Source of the DNA: Bradyrhizobium sp. SRL28
GTDB lineage: Bacteria > Pseudomonadota > Alphaproteobacteria > Rhizobiales > Xanthobacteraceae
Length of the DNA stretch: 64,000 nt
Assembly: GCF_018596315.1 (NCBI RefSeq)
Contig: NZ_JAHEAG010000003.1
Coordinates: 496,001 to 560,000 of the forward strand
Direction of reading: 5' to 3'
This document shows positions 7,818 to 16,495 of this stretch, piece by piece. The translations under genes were made by a program, and so were the position numbers. Below the pieces are notes generated by a model. The model was not told where the DNA came from and made no database searches. It saw only the letters and a list, made by a program, of their open reading frames with translations. Positions within the stretch are counted from its first letter, which is position 1, and every line of letters begins with the position of its first letter.

Positions 7818-8030
7818 ATGATCTATGGCGGCTTTGAAATTCAGTCGTTCGAAGCAGGGAGAGGGCTATGGCACGCCAGGATTCAACGGGCCGACCAGGA
7901 GCCGGTGGTGATCGATGGAATGGCGTTTCCGACCCTCGAAGTCGGTTTCGCGTGGTCGGATCCGGAAGCGGCGATCGCGGACGCGAAGGCCCATATCGAT
8001 CGTTTCAAGCCGCGGTTCGCGAATCCGTAA
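7818..8030 (+). CDS. small conserved hypothetical protein (70 aa)
   Basis: A 70-residue protein (MIYGGFEIQSFEAGRGLWHA ... GMAFPTLEVGFAWSDPEAAI ... AHIDRFKPRF) whose alternating strand and helix resembles small Bradyrhizobium proteins of unknown role that sit on a beta-sheet fold. I chose the ATG at 7818, with a GGGGGA stretch 7 nt upstream; the in-frame start at 7746 lacks a site. No signal peptide, membrane segment or catalytic motif. Function unknown. Confidence 0.62.
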   Translation: MIYGGFEIQSFEAGRGLWHARIQRADQEPVVIDGMAFPTLEVGFAWSDPEAAIADAKAHIDRFKPRFANP

Positions 8031-8113
8031 GCGCTGCAGGTGGAACTACCGGCCACGCGCCGGCCGGCCGAATCTCCGTACCCCTTCCCGAACAGACCCT
8101 TCAGGCGACGCCG

Positions 8114-8269
8114 GTGCTCTTGAGCTGTCCGGATTGCAGCGCCTCGCTCGCGGTCCTGCGCATCATCCCCGGCCGCGCCGGCGCCGAGTACTGGACCATG
8201 CGATGCACCCGTTGCGGCGGGATCCATCTGGATATCGTCAATCCCTCGACAGCCCCGCTGACGGCGTAA
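8114..8269 (+). CDS. possible small zinc-ribbon protein (51 aa)
   Basis: The frame encodes LLSCPDCSASLAVL ... EYWTMRCTRCGGIHLDIV, with two CxxC knuckles spaced 27 residues apart, a good zinc-ribbon pattern. There is no ATG; the only near-cognate start after the preceding gene is GTG at 8114 with a weak AGGCG upstream. The frame is open further back, but there it overlaps the 7818-8030 gene. I think the zinc ribbon is real because the knuckles are unlikely by chance, but start and expression are uncertain. Confidence 0.42.
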   Translation: MLLSCPDCSASLAVLRIIPGRAGAEYWTMRCTRCGGIHLDIVNPSTAPLTA

Positions 8270-8382
8270 GGCGCGGCGGTTCCGAATCGGCTTGCTGACA
8301 TCTGCTGACATGACGACGCGCAGCATTGCGCGCGAGACCGTTTGCCCTTTTCTCGCTAGCTGACTCATCCCATATTCGCCGG

Positions 8383-11298
8383 ATGGCGAAGAAACCCGAC
8401 ACTCCCAAAAAGCCCGGCAAAACCCCGAAATCCAAGGCGCATCGGCCCGACGTGCAGCCGATCGGGCCGGCACTGGCCGAACTGCTCAATCCCGCGCTCA
8501 ACCGCGGCGATGCCGGCATGGGCTCGGGCACCGGCCTGCAGCCGCCGCCGGATAATTCCTGGGATCGCCGCGCCGGCGGCGAGGCCGCCGCGCATCGTGC
8601 GCGCGCCTCGACCCGCGGAACCAGCGATGATGTCGCGAAGCGCGACGCATCCCCGCAGGGCCTCGAAGAAGCCCCCCAGGCCAACTACGGCACCTCGGCC
8701 ACCATCCCGACGCTCGATCCCGAACTCGCGCGCCAGCTCGGCCTGCCGACGGCGGAAGACGACGACGAGGCGCTGGCCCGACCGCCGCGCAACAAGATGG
8801 AAGCGCTCGGCGTCAAGGCGACCGCCGACGCGCTGGAGAATCTGATCCGTGACGGCCGCCCGGAATTCAAGGGCGATGACGGCCAGATCAGAGTCTGGAC
8901 CCCGCACCGTCCGCCGCGTCCGGAAAAATCCGAAGGCGGCGTGCGCTTCGAGATCAAGTCCGAATACGAGCCGAAGGGCGATCAGCCGACCGCGATCGCC
9001 GAACTGGTCGAAGGCATCAACCGCAACGACCGCACGCAGGTGCTGCTCGGCGTCACCGGCTCGGGCAAGACCTACACCATGGCCAAGGTGATCGAGGCCA
9101 CGCAGCGCCCCGCCATCATCCTGGCGCCGAACAAGACGCTGGCCGCGCAGCTCTATGGCGAGTTCAAGAACTTCTTCCCCGACAATGCGGTGGAATATTT
9201 CGTCTCGTACTACGACTACTACCAGCCCGAAGCCTATGTGCCGCGGACCGACACCTATATCGAAAAAGACTCTTCCATCAACGAGCAGATAGACCGCATG
9301 CGCCACTCGGCGACGCGGGCGCTGCTGGAGCGCGACGACGTCATCATCGTCGCTTCCGTGTCCTGCATCTACGGTATCGGCTCGGTCGAGACCTACACCG
9401 CGATGACCTTTGCGCTGAAGAAGGGCGAGCGCATCGACCAGCGGCAATTGATCGCCGATCTCGTGGCGCTGCAATACAAGCGCACCCAGGCCGATTTCAC
9501 CCGCGGCACCTTCCGGGTGCGCGGCGACGTCATCGACATCTTCCCGGCGCACTATGAGGACCGCGCCTGGCGCGTGAACCTGTTCGGCGACACCGTGGAG
9601 AATATCGAGGAGTTCGATCCGCTCACCGGCCACAAGCAGGACGATCTCGAATTCATCAAGATCTACGCCAACTCGCACTATGTGACGCCGCGCCCGACGC
9701 TGGTGCAGGCGATCAAATCGATCAAGAGCGAGCTGAAGCTCCGGCTCGACGAGCTCAACAACCATGGCCGCCTGCTGGAAGCGCAACGGCTGGAGCAGCG
9801 CACTACCTTCGACCTCGAAATGATGGAAGCGACGGGGAGCTGCGCCGGCATCGAAAACTATTCGCGCTACCTCACGGGACGCCGCCCCGGCGAGCCGCCG
9901 CCGACGCTGTTCGAATACGTGCCTGACAACGCGCTGGTGTTCGCCGACGAAAGCCACGTCACCGTGCCGCAGATCGGCGGCATGTTCAAAGGCGACTTCC
10001 GCCGCAAGGCGACGCTCGCCGAATACGGTTTCCGCCTGCCCTCCTGCATGGACAACCGTCCGCTGCGGTTCGAGGAATGGGACATGATGCGCCCGCAGAG
10101 CGTCGCGGTGTCGGCAACCCCGAGCGGCTGGGAGCTGAACGAGAGCGGCGGCGTGTTCGTCGAGCAGGTAATCCGCCCCACCGGACTTATCGATCCTCCC
10201 GTCAACATTCGCCCGGCCCGCACGCAGGTCGACGATCTCGTCGGCGAAGTCCGCGCCACCGCGCAGGCCGGCTATCGCTCGCTGATCACGGTGCTGACGA
10301 AACGTATGGCCGAAGACCTCACCGAATATCTGCATGAGCAGGGCATTCGCGTGCGCTACATGCACAGCGATATCGACACCATTGAGCGCATCGAGATCAT
10401 CCGCGACCTTCGCCTCGGCGCCTTCGACGCGCTGGTCGGCATCAACCTGTTGCGCGAAGGCCTCGACATTCCCGAATGCGCGCTGGTCGCGATCCTCGAT
10501 GCCGACAAGGAAGGTTTTCTGCGCAGCGAGACCTCGCTGATCCAGACCATCGGCCGCGCCGCGCGCAACGTCGACGGCAAGGTAATCCTCTATGCCGACC
10601 AGATGACCGGCTCGATGGAGCGCGCCATCGCCGAAACCAACCGCCGCCGCGAAAAGCAGGTCGAATACAATACCGAACACGGCATCACGCCGGAGAGCGT
10701 GAAGAAGTCCATCGGCGACATCATGAACAGCGTCTACGAGCGCGACCACGTGCTGGTCGAGATCGGCGACGGCGGCATGGCGGATGACGTCATCTCCATC
10801 GGCCACAATTTCGAGGCTGTTCTCTCCGACCTCGAAACGAGGATGCGCGAAGCCGCCGCCGACCTGAATTTTGAGGAAGCCGCCAGACTCCGCGACGAAG
10901 TCAAACGCCTCCGCGCCACCGAAATGGCCGTTGTCGACGACCCCACCGCCAAACAGCGGAGCGTGCAGAAACAGGCCGGCGCCTATGCGGGGACGAAAAA
11001 GTATGGCGAGGCAGCGAATTTGCCTGTCAGCGCGATGAAGAAGAAGGGCGTGTCGTCGGCGATCAAGGCGAGCGGCGGTTCGGGCTCAAAAGTCCACAAA
11101 CCCCATCTCGACGAAATGCACGGCCCGGAATCCCTGCCCTACCGCCCGGACCGCGCCACGCCACGCAAACCTTCGCCCGACAGCGGCAGCAAGATCTTCC
11201 AGCCCACTGACTCCCGCCAATCCGGCCCCGAGTTCGGCCCCGCCCCGCGCTCCAGCGGCGGCGCACCGGGGCATCGGGGCGGGTGGAAGAAGAGGTAG
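8383..11298 (+). CDS. uvrB: excinuclease ABC subunit UvrB
   Basis: UvrB verifies DNA damage and loads UvrC in nucleotide excision repair. The 971-residue protein has the Walker A motif GVTGSGKT (about 223-230), the damage-binding beta-hairpin region [20 protein letters not shown], the DEAH-like box DESHVTVPQ, helicase motif VI (QTIGRAARN) and a UVR domain (about 810-845, [16 protein letters not shown]) that contacts UvrC. It is about 300 residues longer than E. coli UvrB: some 190 low-complexity residues rich in Lys, Pro and Ala precede the usual start, and about 125 Ser/Gly/Pro-rich residues follow the UVR domain. ATG at 8383 chosen; a GTG 57 nt upstream is poorer. Single gene; uvrC lies about 51 kb away. 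Confidence 0.97.
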   Translation: MAKKPDTPKKPGKTPKSKAHRPDVQPIGPALAELLNPALNRGDAGMGSGTGLQPPPDNSWDRRAGGEAAAHRARASTRGTSDDVAKRDASPQGLEEAPQANYGTSATIPTLDPELARQLGLPTAEDDDEALARPPRNKMEALGVKATADALENLIRDGRPEFKGDDGQIRVWTPHRPPRPEKSEGGVRFEIKSEYEPKGDQPTAIAELVEGINRNDRTQVLLGVTGSGKTYTMAKVIEATQRPAIILAPNKTLAAQLYGEFKNFFPDNAVEYFVSYYDYYQPEAYVPRTDTYIEKDSSINEQIDRMRHSATRALLERDDVIIVASVSCIYGIGSVETYTAMTFALKKGERIDQRQLIADLVALQYKRTQADFTRGTFRVRGDVIDIFPAHYEDRAWRVNLFGDTVENIEEFDPLTGHKQDDLEFIKIYANSHYVTPRPTLVQAIKSIKSELKLRLDELNNHGRLLEAQRLEQRTTFDLEMMEATGSCAGIENYSRYLTGRRPGEPPPTLFEYVPDNALVFADESHVTVPQIGGMFKGDFRRKATLAEYGFRLPSCMDNRPLRFEEWDMMRPQSVAVSATPSGWELNESGGVFVEQVIRPTGLIDPPVNIRPARTQVDDLVGEVRATAQAGYRSLITVLTKRMAEDLTEYLHEQGIRVRYMHSDIDTIERIEIIRDLRLGAFDALVGINLLREGLDIPECALVAILDADKEGFLRSETSLIQTIGRAARNVDGKVILYADQMTGSMERAIAETNRRREKQVEYNTEHGITPESVKKSIGDIMNSVYERDHVLVEIGDGGMADDVISIGHNFEAVLSDLETRMREAAADLNFEEAARLRDEVKRLRATEMAVVDDPTAKQRSVQKQAGAYAGTKKYGEAANLPVSAMKKKGVSSAIKASGGSGSKVHKPHLDEMHGPESLPYRPDRATPRKPSPDSGSKIFQPTDSRQSGPEFGPAPRSSGGAPGHRGGWKKR

Positions 11299-11497
11299 GC
11301 GATCAACGATCGCTACCCGGCAGTTGTCGTTCGCAATAGACGGAAGTTCTTGCGCTCAACCGCGCGTCATAAACCCGGCGAAAATGGGCCGTCGCCGCTG
11401 GACCGTCGCGCATGAACGCGCGGATGGCCATCCAAGGTTGCGCTCGGCGGGAGCCTTGGCTAGGATTTACGGAAAGGCATTTGACGCGGGAGCGTAG

Positions 11498-12124
11498 ATG
11501 CGGATTATCGTTGCAATAACCGGTGCTACCGGTGCTGCTTACGGCGTCCGTCTCCTTGCGGCACTTGAGCAACTTGGCGTCGAGCGACACCTGATCGTGA
11601 GTCGGTGGGCCGAGGTCACGATCCCAAAGGAAACCGGCTACACCGCCCGCGAAGTTGGCGCGATGGCCTCCGTCGTGCATTCGCGCGACAATCAGGGCGC
11701 CCCGATGGCAAGCGGTTCATTCCGTCACGACGGCATGATCGTCGCGCCATGCAGCATGAAAACATTATCCGCCATCCGTTTCGGCCACGCCGACGGACTG
11801 ATAGCGCGCGCCGCCGACGTCACCTTGAAGGAGCGACGCCGCCTTGTGCTGCTGCCGCGGGAAACCCCGCTGAACGAAATCCATCTGGAGAACATGCTGT
11901 CGCTGACCCGGATGGGCGCGATCATCGCCCCGCCGATGCCCGGCTTCTACACCAATCCGAAAACCATCGATGACCTGATCGACCACACGGTCGGGCGGGT
12001 GCTCGACCTGTTCGGGTTGGAAATGCCGCAGCTCAAGCGCTGGAGCGGCATGCGCGCGGACAGGGAAGCTCCGACCGCTGCCGAATTGCCGCGCATCGCA
12101 ACAAGGGGGACCGACCATGGGTGA
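11498..12124 (+). CDS. ubiX: UbiX/Pad1-family flavin prenyltransferase (VdcB-like)
   Basis: A 208-residue flavoprotein that joins dimethylallyl phosphate to FMN to make prenylated FMN, the cofactor of UbiD decarboxylases. The Rossmann start MRIIVAITGATGAAYGVRLL, the Ser of VSRWAE, the SMKTLSAI FMN/prenyl site and RRLVLLPRETPLNEIHLENM are all family signatures. It is the first gene of a four-gene run: its end overlaps the PNPOx-like gene by 8 bp, then comes the UbiD decarboxylase and a VdcD-like subunit. This order resembles vdcBCD/shdBCD/bsdBCD, so it probably serves aromatic acid decarboxylation rather than ubiquinone synthesis, though the latter cannot be excluded. Confidence 0.9.
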   Translation: MRIIVAITGATGAAYGVRLLAALEQLGVERHLIVSRWAEVTIPKETGYTAREVGAMASVVHSRDNQGAPMASGSFRHDGMIVAPCSMKTLSAIRFGHADGLIARAADVTLKERRRLVLLPRETPLNEIHLENMLSLTRMGAIIAPPMPGFYTNPKTIDDLIDHTVGRVLDLFGLEMPQLKRWSGMRADREAPTAAELPRIATRGTDHG

Positions 12125-12617
12125 GGCCGAGCACGCATATACCCGTCCGCAGAGCGCGGCAGCAGGCACGATGCCGGCGGAATTCGCCAGCTATCTCGAC
12201 GGTACCGGCCTGGCGGCGAAGACGCAGGCGCTGCGTCTGTCCACCATCGACGCGGCGGGATGGCCGCATGCCGCGCTTCTGAGCGCGGGCGAGGTGCTGG
12301 CGTTGCCGCCGGGTCGCATCCGCTTTGCGATCTTTCCGCAGTCCGGCACCGCCGCCAATCTCGCGCGTGACGGCAGGATGACGCTGACGCTCTCGCTCGA
12401 CGGCGGAATGTGCGAAATCCGGATGCATGCGCGCCGGCTTGCGCATTCCGATCCCGGGGTGCCGCTGGCCTTCTTTGAGGCAACCGTCGAGACATCGCGC
12501 CTGCATGTGGCGCCCTACGCCTCGGTCACCACGGGGATCACCTTCGCATTGCACGAGCCGCAAGCCGTACTTCCGCGCTGGCAGCGCCAGATCGAGGCGC
12601 TGCGCGTGGCGGGTTGA
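12117..12617 (+). CDS. pyridoxamine 5'-phosphate oxidase-like FMN-binding protein
   Basis: A 166-residue protein with the split-barrel pattern of PNPOx-like flavoproteins: a substrate strand (TQALRLSTIDAAGWPHAALL), a flavin-facing strand (RIRFAIFPQSGTAANLARDG) and later strands (RMTLTLSLDGGMCEIRMHAR). The gene sits between the UbiX and UbiD genes, overlapping ubiX by 8 bp and followed by a 31-nt gap, so it is part of the operon. Known vdc/shd/bsd operons have three genes without this one. It may bind FMN or prenyl-FMN, reductively handle the cofactor or bind the product; these are inferences. No decarboxylase function is claimed. Confidence 0.75.
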   Translation: MGEAEHAYTRPQSAAAGTMPAEFASYLDGTGLAAKTQALRLSTIDAAGWPHAALLSAGEVLALPPGRIRFAIFPQSGTAANLARDGRMTLTLSLDGGMCEIRMHARRLAHSDPGVPLAFFEATVETSRLHVAPYASVTTGITFALHEPQAVLPRWQRQIEALRVAG

Positions 12618-12648
12618 AAACAACTGACGCCGGAAAGGCGGACATTTC

Positions 12649-14076
12649 ATGCGGGCATATCAGGATCTGCGCGAATTTCTGTCGGTGCTCGAAAGTGAAA
12701 AGCTACTGCTGCGCATTGCCGAGCAGGTCAATCTCGAGCCCGACCTGGCAGCGGCCGCCTGCGCGCTGACGAAGTTCGACGAAGCCAGCCCGGCAATATT
12801 GTTCAACAATGTCGCCGGTTACCATACCGCCCAGGTGGCGATGAACGTTCACGGCTCCTGGCCCAACCACGCGCTGGCGCTCGGCATGGACAAGAAGGCT
12901 TCGCTGCGCGACCAGTTTTTCGAGTTTGTCCGCCGCTACCAGCAGTACCCGGGCGAACTGGAGCGCGTGGACACCGCTCCATGGCAGGACGTGGTGATCG
13001 ACAAGGAGGTGAACCTGTACGATCTGATGCCGCTCTTCCGCCTGAACCGTGGCGACGGCGGATATTTCATCGACAAGCCGTGCGTCATCAGCCGCGATCC
13101 GGACGATTGGGACAATGACGACGTGGAGAATGTCGGGGTCTATCGCCTGCAGGTGAAGGGCCGGAATCGCCTGGGTATCCAGACGGTGCCGCAGCACGAC
13201 ATCGCCGTCCAGCTGGCGCACGCCGAAGAGCGAGGTGAAGACCTTCACATCGCGATAGCGCTCGGCAACGAGCCGCTGATCACGCTGATGGGGGCGACGC
13301 CGATGTTGTACAATCAGCTCGAATACAAGATGGCTGGCGCCATGCAGGGCAAGCCCTATCGCGTGGTCAAGACTGCGAAGGGATTGGACGTCCCCTGGGG
13401 TTCCGAATACGTGCTGGAGGGCAGGATACTCGGCGCCCAGCGCGAGACCGAGGGGCCGTTCGGCGAATTTCCCGGCTACTATTCCGGATGCCACCAGTAT
13501 CCGGTGATCGAGATCGACCGGGTATCACACCGCAAGAATCCGATCTTCGATGCCGTGTACGTCGGCAGGCCCTGGACTGAAATCGATTATCTGCAGGCGA
13601 TGACGACCAGCGCGCCGATCTTCGTGCAACTGCACGCGACCTTTCCGGAGGTCGTTGCGGTCAACGCCCTGTATACGCATGGGCTGGTCGTGATCGTTTC
13701 GACCAGGACGCGCTACGGCGGCTTCGCCAAGGCGGTCGGCATGCGTGTGCTCACCACCACGCACGGTCTTGGTTACGCCAAGATCGTCATCGTCGTCGAT
13801 GCGGATGTCGATCCGTTCGATCTCAGGCAGGTGATGTGGGCGTTGTCAGTCAAGGTCAATCCGGCGGGCGATCTGCTGGTTCTGCCCAATCTCTCCGAAA
13901 ATCTGCTCGATCCCGCGTGCGAGCCGGGCGGAATGGCCAGCAAGATGATCATCGACGCGACCACTCCGATCGCTCCCGACAAGCGGGGCGATTATGGGCA
14001 GGAACTCGATACGCCGCAGCAAACCGACGTGTGGCTGAAGAAGCTCGATACACTGATAAAGGGACTCGGCAAATGA
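12649..14076 (+). CDS. UbiD family decarboxylase (VdcC / 4-hydroxybenzoate decarboxylase type)
   Basis: A 475-residue prenyl-FMN-dependent decarboxylase. Family landmarks in order: GSWPNHALALGMD, LFRLNRGDGGYFIDKPCVIS (Mn/K/prFMN-binding region), QTVPQHDIAVQLAHAEERGE, AGAMQGKPYRVVKTAKGLDV, the catalytic Glu/Arg region AQRETEGPFGEFPGYYSGCH and VIVVDADVDPFDLRQVMWAL. Length is typical. ATG at 12649 with a GGAAAGGCGG stretch upstream. The stop overlaps the VdcD-like start (ATGA). Genes for UbiX upstream and a VdcD-like subunit downstream make a non-oxidative decarboxylase of 4-hydroxybenzoate, vanillate or a related acid the best reading. In C1- or H-poor settings such enzymes can also work in reverse. 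Confidence 0.9.
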   Translation: MRAYQDLREFLSVLESEKLLLRIAEQVNLEPDLAAAACALTKFDEASPAILFNNVAGYHTAQVAMNVHGSWPNHALALGMDKKASLRDQFFEFVRRYQQYPGELERVDTAPWQDVVIDKEVNLYDLMPLFRLNRGDGGYFIDKPCVISRDPDDWDNDDVENVGVYRLQVKGRNRLGIQTVPQHDIAVQLAHAEERGEDLHIAIALGNEPLITLMGATPMLYNQLEYKMAGAMQGKPYRVVKTAKGLDVPWGSEYVLEGRILGAQRETEGPFGEFPGYYSGCHQYPVIEIDRVSHRKNPIFDAVYVGRPWTEIDYLQAMTTSAPIFVQLHATFPEVVAVNALYTHGLVVIVSTRTRYGGFAKAVGMRVLTTTHGLGYAKIVIVVDADVDPFDLRQVMWALSVKVNPAGDLLVLPNLSENLLDPACEPGGMASKMIIDATTPIAPDKRGDYGQELDTPQQTDVWLKKLDTLIKGLGK

Positions 14077-14327
14077 ACCAGATGGGCTCGGTTTGTCCGC
14101 GGTGCCGATCCGGTACCGTCGAAGTACAAAGTACCTCGCCGGTCGCGGGGATCTGGACGGTCTATCACTGCAAGATCTGTCTCTACGCCTGGCGCTCGAC
14201 AGAGCCTGAGGAAAACACCGATCCCGACAAATACCCGGCGCCCTTCCGGCTCAACCCGGACGATCTGGCAAAGCTTCCGGTGGCTCCCAGTATCCCGCCG
14301 CGTCGGCAGCCAGCGACCGATCGCTAG
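14073..14327 (+). CDS. VdcD-like small subunit of a hydroxyaryl acid decarboxylase
   Basis: An 84-residue protein with two zinc knuckles, C8xxC11 and C33xxC36 (VCPRCRSGTVEV ... WTVYHCKICLYAWRSTEP), then a tail with FRLNPDDLAKLPVAPSIPP. This matches the VdcD/BsdD/ShdD type, small proteins needed for full activity of hydroxyarylic acid decarboxylases. Its ATG overlaps the UbiD stop (ATGA), so translation is coupled. It completes the B-C-D gene set. Its biochemical role in the family is poorly understood. Confidence 0.82.
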   Translation: MNQMGSVCPRCRSGTVEVQSTSPVAGIWTVYHCKICLYAWRSTEPEENTDPDKYPAPFRLNPDDLAKLPVAPSIPPRRQPATDR

Positions 14328-14350
14328 GCTGTCTTCCTCAAGCGTTTCGC

Positions 14351-14599
14351 GTGGGCGACCCTTGCAGGCGCCGATGGGCAGATGAATGGTCCTGCATGTG
14401 CGACGATGAATGCCCGCATTGCGGCGCGCGCGACATGACGCCGTACAGCAGTGAGGACTTGACCGAGCTGATCGAGCAGGATGGCAACGAATTTGTCGCG
14501 CTGCGCTCTCCAGCTTCGGCAGAGCATGATCCCGACTATCGAGAACTCGGCCGTTTTCCATCGCGCGCGAAAGCAGAGGAATGCCGGGGGCTCAACTGA
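14351..14599 (+). CDS. small Cys-rich conserved hypothetical protein (82 aa)
   Basis: The frame carries WADEWSCMCDDECPHCGARD followed by MTPYSSEDLTELIEQDGNEF and a C-terminal PSRAKAEECRGLN. The CxxC knuckle plus the neighbouring cysteines suggest a metal site. The GTG at 14351 keeps the WADEW segment, which I recall as part of such proteins in Bradyrhizobium; ATG at 14396 would cut into it. It follows the VdcD-like gene by 23 nt and may be the fifth gene of that operon. Function unknown. Confidence 0.6.
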   Translation: MGDPCRRRWADEWSCMCDDECPHCGARDMTPYSSEDLTELIEQDGNEFVALRSPASAEHDPDYRELGRFPSRAKAEECRGLN

Positions 14600-14635
14600 C
14601 TCCACCTGACTCGTCATTCCCCGCGCGGCTTCTTC

Positions 14636-14983
14636 CTACGCCGCCTTCGATCCCTGAGGTTGGGCGACCAGATCGATGCCGAGCGCGTGAAGCACCTTGA
14701 TGACGGTGCCGAATTCCGGCCTCGCCTCTCCGCCCAGTGCCCGGTACAAATTCTCGCGCGAGAGACCAGCTTTTTCCGCCACCGCGCTCATGCCCCGCGC
14801 GCGGGCAACCGTGCCGATGGCAACAGCGATGGCAGATGCATCTTCGGATTCGAGAGCTTCGTTGATGTAGGCTGCGATCATCTCGGGACTGTCGAGATAT
14901 TCGGCCGCATCGAACGGTTTTGCCTTGGCCATTTCAGTCCCGAGCCAGTTCGAGAATTCATCCGCTTTCTTGATCGGCGGCAT
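14636..14983 (-). CDS. HigA-like addiction module antitoxin, fused to an apparent toxin remnant
   Basis: The C-terminal 98 residues, from MAKAKPFDAAEYL, form a putative addiction-module antidote of the TIGR02684/HigA kind: an N-terminal toxin-binding strand (EYLDSPEMIAAYINEALES), then a helix-turn-helix (RGMSAVAEKAGLSRENLYRA) and a conserved tail (FGTVIKVLHALGIDLV). The 17 residues before it (MPPIKKADEFSNWLGTE) resemble the first residues of the RelE/HigB-type toxins that normally precede such antitoxins. No full toxin gene is present. A perfect 16-bp palindrome lies just upstream of the first ATG. Internal ATG at 14932 is the normal antitoxin start. The antitoxin domain looks intact, so it could still bind DNA. 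Confidence 0.75.
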   Translation of the reverse strand: MPPIKKADEFSNWLGTEMAKAKPFDAAEYLDSPEMIAAYINEALESEDASAIAVAIGTVARARGMSAVAEKAGLSRENLYRALGGEARPEFGTVIKVLHALGIDLVAQPQGSKAA

Positions 14984-14985
14984 CC

Positions 14986-15001
14986 GTAGCGTATACGCTA
15001 C
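14986..15001. promoter_or_regulatory. perfect 16-bp palindrome, probable antitoxin operator
   Basis: The sequence GTAGCGTATACGCTAC is its own reverse complement and ends 2 bp before the ATG at 14983 of the antitoxin frame. Antitoxins of this kind repress their own operons through such sites, so I read it as the operator. Promoter elements overlap it only by inference. Confidence 0.65.
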
Positions 15002-15109
15002 ATCATCATTTTGTCAAAGCGAGGCCTGCACGCTGATGAATTCAGGACGCGCCGCTTTCGCGGCACGCTCAGGTACACATTGCGCATCGGGGAATGACGG
15101 CCGCACGGA

Positions 15110-15484
15110 TCACCCCATACTCATCACCCCCACCGCCAGCAGCGACAGCAACATCACGTTCGTCACCAGTTGAAGCGACGTCGTGGGCTGGGCGCGCCAC
15201 TTCTCGATCTTTTCGAGAAAGGAGAGGCCGGCGTTGAAGAACAGCGGCTCGTAGCTGTGCTTCAACAATTTTGGAAACTTTGGCGCGAGCCAGGGCGTGA
15301 GCAGGCCATGGAAGATCGAGGCCGTCACGACGAGCAACACGACGCCGCCGGCGATCTCGTGATGGGCGAGTTTCAAGAGCAAGGCTGCGGTGGCGAAGGT
15401 CGGGAAGCTCTGCAGGAGGAATGTCAGCGTAAAACCTTCGAGCCGGTTGAGCGCGCGGGATTTCGGAGCTGCTATGGCGTTCAT
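15110..15484 (-). CDS. small integral membrane protein, unknown function (124 aa)
   Basis: A 124-residue protein with about three hydrophobic helices (TLTFLLQSFPTFATAALLL, IAGGVVLLVVTASIFHGLL, LVTNVMLLSLLAVGVMSM) and a basic N-terminus. Between helix 2 and 3 lies a charged loop with a possible amphipathic segment (FFNAGLSFLEKIEKW). No family signature I can name. It stands alone between the antitoxin gene and a repeat-filled region. Confidence 0.6.
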   Translation of the reverse strand: MNAIAAPKSRALNRLEGFTLTFLLQSFPTFATAALLLKLAHHEIAGGVVLLVVTASIFHGLLTPWLAPKFPKLLKHSYEPLFFNAGLSFLEKIEKWRAQPTTSLQLVTNVMLLSLLAVGVMSMG

Positions 15485-15839
15485 GGCGGCGTTTCCTGCG
15501 CTTGCGTCCTCGGCGAGGACGGCGATGAGCGGGAGAATAGAAAATCGGGAGAGGCTGTGCCGTGATGGAGATCACGCTGACTGAAGCACGGGACGCGTGG
15601 TGATAGCCCCTCACCCGGCGCCTGGCGCCGACCCTAAGAGCGAGCTTCGCTCGTCTCGACTCCGCCAGTGAGGGGCGAGGTGACTTCGTTGCGCTTCGTG
15701 CGCCCGGGAGATCCGACGAACCCGCGCGGCGTTCGCGCGAAGACACCACTACCGGTTGCGTTGCCTGTTGGGCAAATCACGCTTGGGATTGGTCCAGTGC
15801 GCGCGGCAAAAATATTCCGCTTCGCCGTTACCCCAAATC
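15485..15839. other. gene-free intergenic stretch with repeat debris
   Basis: No frame here has a ribosome site and plausible protein composition. Around 15608-15675 the sequence CCCCTCACCCGGCG ... CCAGTGAGGGGCG has inverted ends and inner CGAGCTTCGCTCG-type pairing, so it looks like another palindromic intergenic repeat. The rest is unassigned. Confidence 0.45.
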
Positions 15840-16360
15840 ACCCTTACAACTCCCGCCATCCCGCACCCGCTAGAGGGGCGTATCGCGATCGTCACGGACG
15901 TTGGGCGCGGGATGCGGTGGACGCGGCAGCGTCGGGCGCGCGACGTGATCGCAGGGCGGGCTTCGGCCTGTGAGCGATCGAACGGTGCGCAGACGACCGG
16001 CGCTTAAACGCCTCGGCCAAAACTTCTTCCGGCAGCACATGAGCCGGTCGAAGCGCATGGCCCGGGGAAGCCGCGGACGGCAAAGCCGTGTGGTCCTGGC
16101 ACCCGTTGCTGGTGTCAAGCTGATGGAGATTCATCGGGCTCAACCGGGCTTCGATGGATCGTCAATCCGTCAGGGACGGAGGCAAGACGAATTCGTCTCC
16201 GGGGAGAGCGCGATATAAGCCGTTAAAACCATTGCGCAGGGAAGGCCGGGTGTTCCGGCGCACCTGTGGTCACCCGTGTGCATTTTGTGCGCACGACTGC
16301 GGGTGCTGAGGGCACCCGGCTTTCCCTGCGCCCTCTTCGTTTTCGAGGGCATCGCCGACC
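15840..16360. repeat. composite Bradyrhizobium-type intergenic element with a long hairpin
   Basis: This block includes segments I recall as recurring between genes in Bradyrhizobium (for example GGCAAAGCCGTGTGGTCCTG and the block around CCATTGCGCAGGGAAGG), often mis-annotated as short proteins. Near its end, 16234-16252 (GCGCAGGGAAGGCCGGGTG) pairs with 16313-16331 to form a stem of about 19 bp with few mismatches around a 60-nt loop that itself contains GTGTGC/GCGCAC pairing. No convincing gene. The repeat status is from memory, not a search. Confidence 0.45.
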
Positions 16361-16406
16361 GCATCACTCCGGGCGCTTCGCGCCGCGAGAACGCGAGGGC
16401 GTGTCT

Positions 16407-16492
16407 TGTAGGATGGGTAGAGCGAAGCGAAACCCATCAAGCGCCGCGTCCATCACGATTGATGGGTATCGCTTCGCTCCACCCATCCTACA
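16407..16492. repeat. intergenic palindromic repeat, family E (TGTAGGATGGGT ... ACCCATCCTACA)
   Basis: The ends TGTAGGATGGGTAGAGCGAA and TTCGCTCCACCCATCCTACA are near-perfect inverted copies, and the inner GAAACCCATCAA and TTGATGGGTATC also pair. One copy in this window, in the middle of a chain of four different repeats. Confidence 0.75.
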
Positions 16493-16495
16493 CGG

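Noticed and set aside
8365..10806. Very long open frame on the minus strand opposite uvrB (813 codons)
   Set aside because: Shadow of uvrB in high-GC DNA. Its translation is rich in Ala, Val, Asp and Arg without domains, and the sense strand encodes a complete UvrB.
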